A DNA stretch of 64,000 nt from Bactrocera neohumeralis (lineage: Eukaryota; Arthropoda; Insecta; Diptera; Tephritidae): the NCBI RefSeq assembly GCF_024586455.1, contig NC_065922.1:36328089-36392088 (forward strand), given 5' to 3'. The notes beneath the pieces are model-generated. The model was not told the DNA's origin, did no database searches, and was given only the letters and a program-made list of their open reading frames with translations. How positions within the stretch are numbered: the first letter of the stretch is position 1; each line of letters starts with the position of its first letter. A program made the translations under genes and the position numbers. Positions 34,101 to 46,100 of this stretch are shown piece after piece.

Positions 34101-37100
34101 ACTGAAACAATTTCCCGGTCACAATGCTTGTTAGTTGTTACTGGAAAATGTTTTGTTCACTTTCCTTAGAAATAATGTCTAAGACTATCTTATTACGAAG
34201 GTATCTGTAAGCTCTGTTCAAGATGAGGCTATTAGAGGACCCCCAGCCAGGCTGATCCAAGGCACAGGTCGCATCACACTTTGATGTAACCTGTTTTGTA
34301 CCCCCAATCATAGTAAACTTCCATTTTGAATGCTACGCTATTGAGAAGCAACGAACAGCTAAATATAAAGTCGGGTCTTAACTAAATAAATTCCGACTGC
34401 AACAGGGAAAAACTGTTAACATCCCGTCCACCCTGCCATAGGAGTAATACTGTGGAATCTATTATATTTTTTTTTTTTTTTTGTGTTTTACTTTTTGACT
34501 TCAGAACCCTCACTGAAAGCTTTGTGCCATTCCAACTTTTGTGCTTGTTGTGCTTCTGATAAAGCAGACTACCCAGAGGATACTTGATCTACGACCGGAA
34601 ATCGTGAGCTGCTTGAGCCATACGTAAAAGAATCGTTTCTGGCCATTCCCAAATGAATGAACCGCAGAGAACTTTCCTCACTTGCGTAATCTTCTACACA
34701 TGACTCCATTCTTCCGGTGTCTACGTCAATAAAGAAGAAGAATATATTATGAAATCTATTGCTTTATTTTGGTACCCACCTCGGAGTTATATTCATATAA
34801 ACACCTTTATCTCGTACTTTTGGGTTTGAAAATAAAAAATCGTTTAAATTGTAATCGCCAAAAATACAAAACAACTTGATCTCTTCAGACATTCAAGTCC
34901 AAGACCGCAAAAAAAAAGAAATGTCGGTCATTGAAATGAAATGAAAAGGGCGTTAAATTATTATGAAATTTGCTTTTACGTATTTGACCCAAATTTCTTG
35001 CATTAAGTATGCAAATATCCACCTACGACACATGCACTTGACTGCATTCAGCGTCTCAGCCACCGTTGTTGCAATGTTAAAGTCCGATTACGCTGCCCTT
35101 CGAGGATTCACCGATTACCATACCGATAGGCGGTATTCTGCATTTAACTTGCGCTTGTTTATTGAGTTCAAATTTTTTTTTTTTTTTTTTTTGTATAAAA
35201 TTGTCTCTGTTTTTTGTCTTTCACTGCTGTTTTCAATGTCGACATTGATTGTGCAAATACATACATATCTACACGTGTGTACGCCGGCTGGCCGAGGCGC
35301 AAAGAAAAATTTGCACACACACGTTTATGTACATATATTTATATAGTCTGATGATATATTTTTAAAAATAAAACAAGACTCCTGTATGTATTTACTGCGC
35401 CACGAGCTAAACCACCAAACATGTATGTACATATATGTATGGATGTACGAGTATATGTACGTCTACATATAGTAGATATGCTCATATCTATAGGATTTAC
35501 TTTTGATAGTTGATTTTTTTTTCCACATCTTATTTTTAAAAACATTTTTTTAGGATGCATAAGTACATAAATATATATATACTTGTATATGCTATACATA
35601 CATATATACAGTGTTCGGCAAAAAAATAAGAACAGTCTCAGATGTCGCCGAGATCACGAGCTTTAATTTCAGGTATCAAATAGTCGATTATCGTGGCGCG
35701 ATAACGGTCGATTCCACCGGCCCATAAACCACACAACCGCTGTTTTTTCTGGATGAAATGGCAGCTCTTGAATCTCTTTAGAATGCTATTCGTCCCAAAA
35801 ACGGCAAGTTGCTGCAAACAACGCCGAATCGACTCACCACGTTCTTCGTGTACACTCACAGCTAGGGTTGCTATTTTTTTCACTGCGTGCTGAACGTGGT
35901 CTATTCGGTCAAATACTTTCCAGTAATAATGGTGTTGCGAATAGTACGCTCAGTAGGCCGATTATGTTTTTACATTCACATATGCGTATACCTGCTTCGG
36001 GAGTGGGAGACGGAGCAACCCATCGTACAATACGTTCCACAACAATGTGTCAAGCACAGAACCTTGTGGGACTCCGCTCGTTGCCGCATATGGTTTTGGC
36101 CCGTTATTTGTATCATACAGTCACAGCCGGTCAGACAGGTAGCTGAATATAATCTTAACCAAGAAATCCGGGGTTTCGTTACGTTCTAGTGCACTTATGA
36201 TATGGAGCCAGTGGTTGATCTCTGTTTGCGGAATCCGTATTGGTTGTCAGACAGACCTTTCTTCGCTTCATTTTCTAAGTGCAGCTGTAATTGTGCACAG
36301 ATTATCCGCTCTAGTATCATGCCAATCGTATCCAGAATACAGAGCGGTCAATATGAGCTAGGCTCACGGCTGGTTTATTTGGCTTCTGCAACAAGACGAA
36401 TCTCTGCGTTTTCCAAATTTTCGGGAAAACACCTTTTTGTAAACACCACGTAAACAATTCAGCAAAAGGTCTCGAATTGTGCTTAATGTCAATCTTTAGA
36501 GCCTTATTTGGAATACCATTCACGCCTGGTGCTGTGACATTGCCAAATCTTTTCGCCATTTCAACTACGCCCACATCAATGACGATAGTGTCTTCCGTTT
36601 CAAAAGGTTCTTGCGCTCGAGCCGTTCGATTCTCTAGGGGCTGTGCGGGGCATAGAAAAAGAAATTGAAATCGCTTGCGATCATGTAGTAGATACAATTT
36701 CTCTGACCAGTTCGTCCTTTTGTCAAAATCAATCTGCGGTATATTTGGCGGTATGGGACAGCTATAGAAGTTAATCCCAAAAATTTTGCTCGGGTGTAAA
36801 AAGATTGCCCTAGTAGCGGTTTGTTCTGAAACGGTTTTCCCCCACATGCTCATATGGCAGCTTTGTTCGTGTTGTCGGGATCCATGTAGCGTCGCTTATA
36901 TTTTTATATTGTTCGCTGATAGTAGCTACATCGACCTCTTTCTCGTAAACCGTCTGCTTAAGATGATCTTGTGCAGCCTCACAGTGATTCAGGTTGAGTT
37001 GCATGACTTTAATTTTTTTTTGTACTTTTACAGGCCTCGGTGTTTTCCCAGCTCTTTTTCTTACATGACTACCACAAAAAAGTTTTCCATACAGGGATTT

Positions 37101-40100
37101 CATTTTCAAACTTAATTTACATTGGTTTGATAAAAATTAAGGATATAATAATATAATAGTAAAATAAAACAAGTAAGGAAGGGCTAAGTTCGGGTGTCAC
37201 CGAACATTTTATACTCTCGCATGATAAAGTGATAATCGAGATTTCATTATCCGTCATTTTAATTTAAAATTAATTAGATTAGTAGTTCCTGAGATATGGT
37301 TTTTGGTCCATAAGTGGGCGACGCCACGCCCATTTTCAATTTAAAAAAAAGCCTGGGTGCAGCTTCCTTCTGCCATTTTTTCCGTAAAATTGAGTGTTTC
37401 TGACGTTTTTTGTTAGTCGGTTAACGCACCTTTAGTGATTTTCAACATAACCTTTGTATGTGAGGTGGGCGTGGTTATTAACCGATTTCTTCCATTTTTG
37501 AACTGTATATGGAAATGCCTGAGGGAAACGACTCTATAGAGTTTGGTTGACATAGCTATAGTAGTTTCCGAGATATGTACAAAAAACTTAGTAAGGGGCG
37601 GGGCCACGCCCATTTTTCCAAAAAATTACGTCCAAATATGCCCCTCCTAATGCGATCCTTTGTGCCAAATTTCACTTTAATATCTTTATTTATGGCTTAG
37701 TTATGACACTTTATAAGTTTTCGGTTTCCGCCATTTTGTGGGCGTGGCAGCGGGCCGATTTTTCCCATCTTCGAATTAACCTTCTTATGGAGCCAAGAAA
37801 TACGTGTACCAAGTTTCATCATTATATCTCAATTTTTACTCAAGTTACAGCTTGCACGGACGGACGGACAGACAGACATCCGGATTTCGACTCTACTCGT
37901 CACCCTGATCACTTTGGTATATATAACCCTATATCTGACTCTTTTAGGACTTACAAACTTACAAACAACCGTTATGTGAACAAAACTATAATACTCTCCT
38001 TAGCAACATTGTTGCGAGAGTATAAAAATCAGTGTAAAAATATGAGCTCTTAAATGGTAAGCTGAACCATATCGGAGGTGGACAAAAAAATTACAAAATT
38101 TCAAACAATTTATAAATATGTTTAAAACAGAAGATTCAATTTCGTGAATATGCAACATTTTGTGGAATAAATTTTCTTTTTCGGCACAGCATCTTTTTGG
38201 CATTGAGACCCGTCCCCATATCATAATGTTTCTACATCCGTGCTTAAAAGTTTTCGCAGTTTTGCGGTAAAATGCTGAATTTTTCGAACATCATATTCAA
38301 CATTTACTGTCACATCACTAAATTAACCTTGATTTCGTCTGTCCATAATACGTAATATTATTTTTTTTTACATTATTTGAGCCATTCCATGCGAGATGAG
38401 TTCTAGCGAACACGATCAGACAGATTCGGTGTCCCTGTGTGTGTGTGAGCTGTTTTCCAATAAAGCTTATTTTGAGTCAGACATCTCCGAATTCATCGAA
38501 CACAAATTTAAACTCTTGTTTAGTCCCTAATTGCGGCGGCTGTCTTGAGTTGATCTCGTAACAATACATTTCTTATAAAATGTGTTTTTGCGAGGCCGAC
38601 CCCCCATGTAATTTTAATTTTTATTGCTTTTCTCCATTAAGATCTACAATATATACGTTTGCATACGTTTGAACCAATTTTCGGGGTAGCAAAAGACCCA
38701 GAATGAAATTCTTTCAGTCAAGGAATGATCTGTCTTCGGCGGTTGGTTTTCCTGATTTTTAGAAAAACGTATGGCAAGCTAATCGTTGTGTACCACTCAG
38801 AATTTACTGTTCTGCATTGTTCTAGTGGTCTGGTTGCGATATGTAGAATTTTTCTAAAGAAACGACAACCACTTGCTTCGGTTCATCTGGAAACACCCAT
38901 ACAGTCAACTGCTGTTTACTTTCGGGCTCATAGGCGTTAATCCTTTATTCATCACCTAATAGATGACATAGTGGTATTTGGGCTTGACTGGCGGTTGTTT
39001 GTAACACCTAAAATTAATATGCATATACATATGTACATACATATAAATGATCAAGATGACGAGACGAGTTGAAATCAGAGTGACTATCTATCTGTCCGTC
39101 AACGCATCAACGCATTGTATTGATCTCTGTGTTCCTCTAGCAATAGAAAGCACCGTGGAGTGAGTCTGTCGACAGCAGGATCACACGTAAAACCACAACG
39201 GACTCTGACCGTCCGTCTGTCTGCGCAAGCTGTAGCTTGAGTAAAAATTGGGATATCTTGATGAAAATTGCTATGTGTGTTCCTTAGTAAAAAAAAGTTC
39301 GTAGTTTGGCGTAATCTGACCACTGCTACGCCCACAAAACGTCATTAATCGAAAACGTATAAAGTACCATAACTAAGCACTCAATCAAGATACGAAATAG
39401 CATATTTTTCTAATAACAGTGTATCTTTATGCCTAAAATGGATAAATTTGGGTGAAAACTTGACTTTAGAACCTATGTAACTAATATCAGAAATTTCGAC
39501 CAACCGGCTGACTTTACTATATATAGATTGTTGATGGTATGTGAGGTACATTTTGCCTCTTCTTTACTGGCGTAGACACCGCTTACGCGGTTATAGGCTA
39601 GTTAACATTAGTGTGTCAGTCGTTTCTTCTTTTCGCAATTGAGATTCCGGGCGAAGCCAGGTCATTCTCCACCTTGTCTTTCCAACGGAGTGGAGATCTT
39701 TGCTTCCTCTGCTTCCCCCGGCGTACTGTGCCGAATACTTTCAGAGCCATGCTCTGTTTTCGTCCATTCGCAGAAAATGACCTAGTCAGCGCAGCCAATG
39801 TCTCTTGATTCGCTGGACTATGCCAATGCGCAAAGGACCATAAATCGTCTTGAAAACTCGTAACGTCAACTCATCAGATGTTGTCATCGTCCATGGCTCT
39901 GCACCATATAGCAGGACGGAGATGATGAGTGACTTGTAGAGTTTGGTCTTTGTTCGTCGAGAGAGTACTTTACTTCTCAATTGCCTAGCCAGTCCGAAGT
40001 AACACTTATTGGTGTTGGATTCCTACGCTGAAGTTTGTTTGTTGGTGTTAATGCTGGTTCCAAGATAGAGGAAATTATTTACGACTTCGAAGTTATTCTT

Positions 40101-43100
40101 CTTTTAATATATGTATGTGATCATATGTTTTTATTACATTTTTTTTTGGGATTCACTTTAAAATCCGTTAGCTTCAGATGTTAACATGAAAACATCCAAC
40201 GTCTTGTTTCGCTTAGCTTGTTGTTTTTGTGACAAATGCGGGACTTTTTATTTGAAAAGTGTTTTCGGTCAGTCATAATCTTAGTAGTGTGTGAAAGAAG
40301 TGTTTGGAAAATTAAAATTATCTGAAAATTTTTGTGAAAAATTAAAAATAACGGTGAGATGAAATTATTTAATTGAAGTTTTTGGTTTAATGTTGAAATT
40401 TTACTGTTCTTCATTCAGCAATGTCGAAAAAAAAGAAATTGTGCGCCCTGGAAGTGCGTCCTGATAAAAAAATTGCTTTCTGAGCGCAAAACTTATGTCG
40501 AAGTCGAAAATATTATTGGTTGCTCACTCACAATGGTACGTCACGCTGTCGTGAATGAACCAAGTAATAAAAAACGTGGAACGAAGCCAGCAATGTCAGT
40601 GAGAAAAGTCAATTCCATAACCAGATACTCAATGCAGTTTTCTTTTGCGGCTGCTACAGAGATAAAAGATGCCTTTAATGTAACTGCGAGCATTTAAACT
40701 GTACGCCGGCGGTTACGCGATCACGACCTGAGTGCCCACATTCCAAAAGTGCCGTTTGTCTACAATGGCATGTTGGAAAAAGACTTCGAAGGTGCTAAAA
40801 GGTGGTTTGATGAAAGGAATGTCAAGGTAATGGCCGCCACAATCCCCTGACATTAATCCCATTGAAAATTTGTGGACTGATGTCAAGGAGTCGGTAGCCG
40901 ACATCGGCTTCGCAACTATGAAGAACGCATGGGAGTCTCCTCCATCGAAAGATGTCAAAAACTTGTTGACTTAGTGCCACGACGTTGTGCTGCAATACTA
41001 AAGAATAAAGGTCATGCAACTAAATACTAATTTTATAAAACGACAATATTCAGTTTGAAAAAAAAATATGAAAAAATATTTTACTACCTTTTTGGCGAAA
41101 TTTCGGATTTAATTTGACCGCCGAAATTCCTCATAATTTTTTGATATATTTATAATTCATTGAAATTAGTTAAGCAATGATTTGTTCTTCTTATTAATAT
41201 CTAGGGCCTTTATCGTACAAAAAATTTTTTTCATAAAGGCGATATCGCATGCTTTTTTTAAAGTTCAACGCCTTCGATATAAATAATTATTAGCACAGTT
41301 TTGTGGTAATTGTTTTATTTTATTTATATTACTTTAGTTTTTTAGTATTTTTTATATTACTATGTATTATAATTTTATTACATATACGTGTGCATGTGTT
41401 TCTTATCGATGAGTAATTTTTCTGTTTCAGAAATCGAGCAATTTGGTATGCAATCAATGGAATAATATTTATGTAATTTTCCATGGAAAAAATTATGCAA
41501 TTATTTACCGTTGTAAACTTGTATATATGTATATACATTAGGGTGATTCAAATTTTTTTTTTTTTTTCAATTGGTACTCGCAAAAATAGGTTCCTAGACA
41601 CCTCTAAGAAAGCCTCTCCAAATATGAGTTTTTAATTGTAACGGGAAGGTCCTCCGCCTAACGGTTTTCTATTTTTTCTTATTATCAGATAGAAAAATTT
41701 ATATCTCGCTTCCAACTACTTGAAGAAATATCTTGTTAATTAGGTTTTGTAGGAAATTGAATGCTCTACAAAATATGGTATCTTATGATTTTTTCGTAAA
41801 CCCAACCGCTTAAAAGATATTAACGGTTGAAATTTGACTATTTTTGGAAAAATTCTTTATTTCTTATGAATTTTATAACTCAATGAAAAAAATCATTATG
41901 AATAAGGTTTTTGGAGAGGCTTTCTTAGAGGTGTCTAGGAACCTATTTTTCAGAGTACGAAACGAAAAAAAAAAATTATGCATTGATGTTTGACGATGAA
42001 TATCTCGTAAATGCTTAACTTAATCGAAATATCATAGTAGACCATTTTTATAGACCAGTAAATTTCCTACAAAACTATTTGTTTCATCATTCATAATAAT
42101 TTTTTTTCATTGAGTTATAAAATTAATAAGAAATAAAGAATTTTTCCAAAAATAGTCAAATTTCAACCGTTAATATCTTTTAAACGGTTGGGTTTGCGAA
42201 AAAATCATTACCATATTTTAGAGCATTCAATTTCCTACAAAACCTAATTAACAAGATATTTTTTCAAGTAGTTGGAAGTGAGATATAAATTTTTCTATCT
42301 GATAATAAGAAAAAATAGAAAACCGTTAGGCGGAGGACCTTCCCGTTACAATTAAAAACTCATATTTGGAGAGGCTTTCTTAGAGGTGTCTAGAACCTAT
42401 TTTTGCGAGTACCAATTGAAAAAAAAAATTTTTTGAATCACCCTAATATACATTTGTATGTATGTACAGGTATGTATGTGTTAAAAAATTGTTTTGCATG
42501 AATGATTGTCATTTCTTTAAATTATTTACGAACGTAGATATGTATGTACATACGTGTAGAATAGCTATTTATACGTATTTTGTTTAATTTATTTAAAAAA
42601 AAGCGAAATACACCCACCCACCACATTGACGAACTCATTTTGTTATTTACAAATTTCTTAAATGTTATGAATAAGCTTAAGTTAGTTGGGTTGGTTTATT
42701 AAATCTCTTCATAAATTATCAAGGCATCAAAACTGCCGCCATCCAAAAATGGATGGTGATGAAAGTTCATCAAAATACTGGTTGTCTTAGTGGGAATAAT
42801 GACGAGCGTCCCTGGTCATAATTCTGTAGTTGTCGTTTGAGATTCTCTTTGGTGGTAAAGAAGCGTGTCTGTAAAACTTATTACAAGGACCTTGCTCCGT
42901 GCACATAACAGGTCAAGTGCTCGGCCTACCATAATAAATCAGATTATTTTGGCAATATTTTTATACCCTGAACAGGGTATATTAAGTTTGTCACGATGTT
43001 TGTAACACCCAGAAAGAAGCGTCGGAGACCCTATAAAGTACATACATATATAAATGATCAGTATGTTGAGCTGAGTCGATTTAACCATTTCCGTCTGTCG

Positions 43101-46100
43101 GTCTGTCCGTCCGTCCGTATATATACGAACTAGTCCCTCAGTTTTTAAGATATCGTTTTGAAATTTTGCAAACGTCATTTTCTCTTCAAGAAGCTGCTCA
43201 TTTGTCGGAACGGCCGATATCGAACCACTATAACATATAGCTGCCATATAAACTGAACGATCGGAATCAAGTTCTTGTATGGAAAACTTTCACATTTGAC
43301 AATGTATCTTCACCAAATTTAGTATAGATTATTTTCTAAGGCAACAATGTAATCTCCGAAAAAATTGTTCAGATCGGATTACTATAGCATATAGCTTCCA
43401 TACAAACTGAACACATAGTTACTAAAAGAAATGCACCTGTGAAGGGTATATTAGCTTCGGTGCAGCCGAAGTTAACGTTTTTTCTTGTTTTTCATAGTTC
43501 CCTTCAATGGTGATACACTGTTTAAAGTATCCCTCCAACTTTTCAATACTGTTTTTGTAGTACGATTTGTCCTTTGCTTCAAAATATGCCTTAGTTTCAG
43601 CGATCTCCCACTCATTCGACGAAAATTTCTTCCTAGCGAGCATTTTTTTGAAATCTGAGAACAGGAAATAGTCGTTGTGGCCAGATCTGGAAAATATGAG
43701 AATACGGTGGATGCCGAAGCAATTCGAAGCCCAAATCATGGATTTGTGCCATTGTTTTCTCTGACGATAATGCATTGTCTTGGTGGAACAGCACTTTATT
43801 TTTCTTAAAATGCGACCATTTTTCGGTGATTTTGTTCTTCAAACTGTCCAATGACGCTACCTAAAAATCGTTGTTGGAGGGTTTTGTCAGCCTTCTCTTG
43901 TATTTTTTCACACTTTGGAGCAGGCGCATCGTGTGCAGTCCACTCGGATGACTGCCGATTGAACTTCAGAGTGAAATGATGAAGCCATGTTTCATTCATT
44001 GTCACATACCGGCGCAAAATATAAGGTTTTTTATGCTGGTAAATCTTCAAACACTGCTCCGAATCATCAAATCGTAGTTGTCTTTGATCAAAAGTGAGCT
44101 CTCGCGGCACCAACTTAGCACAGAGCTTTGTCATACTCGAATATTCGTGAATAATATGATTACATGATATTTTTAGAGTGCTTGCTATCTCTTACAACTT
44201 CACTTAACGGTCATCTAAATTTATTTTGTGAACTTTTTTTAATGTTTTCGTCGGTAACAACCTCTTTTGGGCTTCCATTGCAGTCACCTTCTTCTGTGCT
44301 TATTTCCCTACGTTTAAACTTAGCACACTAATCCTTGATGGCTGATTTTTCTGTGTCAGTGTCCGGAACCTCGTCACCAAGTCATGTTTTTGCTGCAACC
44401 GTATTTTTCCTTTCAAAGCAATATTTTCAGCACGCGAAATTCCTCCTTATCCATTTTTTCGCAATAAGAAAAGTTGCTTCACTCAAAATGGCATAATTCA
44501 CAAACTAACAATCCGACAGCTGTNNNNNNNNNNNNNNNNNNNNNNNNNNNNNNNNNNNNNNNNNNNNNNNNNNNNNNNNNNNNNNNNNNNNNNNNNNNNN
44601 NNNNNNNNNNNNNNNNNNNNNNNATTCATTGAAATTAGTTAAGCAATGATTTTTTTATGATTTGTTCTTCTTATTAATATCTAGGGCCTTTATCGTACAA
44701 AAAATTTTTTTCATAAAGGCGATATCGCATGCTTTTTTTAAAGTTCAACGCCTTCGATATAAATAATTATTAGCACAGTTTTGTGGTAATTGTTTTATTT
44801 TATTTATATTACTTTAGTTTTTTAGTATTTTTTCCGTTAACTGCAACTATGTATTATAATTTTATTTACATATACGTATGTACGTGTGCATGTGTTTCTT
44901 ATCGATGAGTAATTTTTCTGTTTCAGAAATTGAGCAATTTGGTTTGCAATCAATGGAATAATATTTATGTATGTAATTTTCCATGGAAAAAATTATGCAA
45001 TTATTTACCGTTGCAAACTTGTATATATGTATATATGTATCGGGTGATTTTTTAAGAGCTTGATAACTTTTTTTAAAAAAAAAACGCATAAAAATTGCAA
45101 AATCTCATCGGTTCTTTATTTGAAACGTTAGATTGGTTCATGACATTTACTTTTTGAAGATAATTTCATTTAAATGTTGACCGCGGCTGCGTCTTAGGTG
45201 GTCCATTCGGAAAGTCCAATTTTGGGCAACTTTTTCGAGCATTTCGGCCGGAATAGCCCGAATTTCTTCGGAAATGTTGTCTTCCAAAGCTGGAATAGTT
45301 GCTGGCTTATTTCTGTAGACTTTAGACTTGACGTAGCCCCACAAAAAATAGTCTAAAGGCGTTAAATCGCATGATCTTGGTGGCCAACTTACGGGTCCAT
45401 TTCTTGAGATGAATTGTTCTCCGAAGTTTTCCCTCAAAATGGCCATAGAATCGCGAGCTGTGTGGCATGTAGCGCCATCTTGTTGAAACCACATGTCAAC
45501 CAAGTTCAGTTCTTCCATTTTTGGCAACAAAAAGTTTGTTAGCATCGAACGATAGCGATCGCCATTCACCGTAACGTTGCGTCCAACAGCATCTTTGAAA
45601 AAATACGGTCCAATGATTCCACCAGCGTACAAACCACACAAAACAGTGCATTTTTCGGGATGCATGGGCAGTTCTTGAACGGCTTCTGGTTGCTCTTCAC
45701 CCCAAATGCGCTATCTATGTATCAGGTCGGAGTCTTTTCAATTGAACTGTTATGTATGTACATAAATCTGTCTGTACTGTTGCAGGATTGACCTTCTTCA
45801 AAACATTCGACAAAAATAGTTAATGGATTTTGTTGTAGGTCAGGAGTTATTGCCTTTTTATATTGCTAGGTACTTTAGTAGTTGTTTCACATTATATCTT
45901 AGCTCAAGTGCTGTGTAAAGGTTAGGAGTAATAACAGCCTTAAGGGTCTTCACCACTGAGAAATGTAGAGATATAACGATATGACTCCGCCTTTGTTGGC
46001 AGTTTCCTCTCTTCTCTGCCGATACCACAACAGTCGGGTCTACGTAATCGGAAGGGATTTTTATCCGACCAAGGAACGTCAACTCGGTACATTTTTGCTT

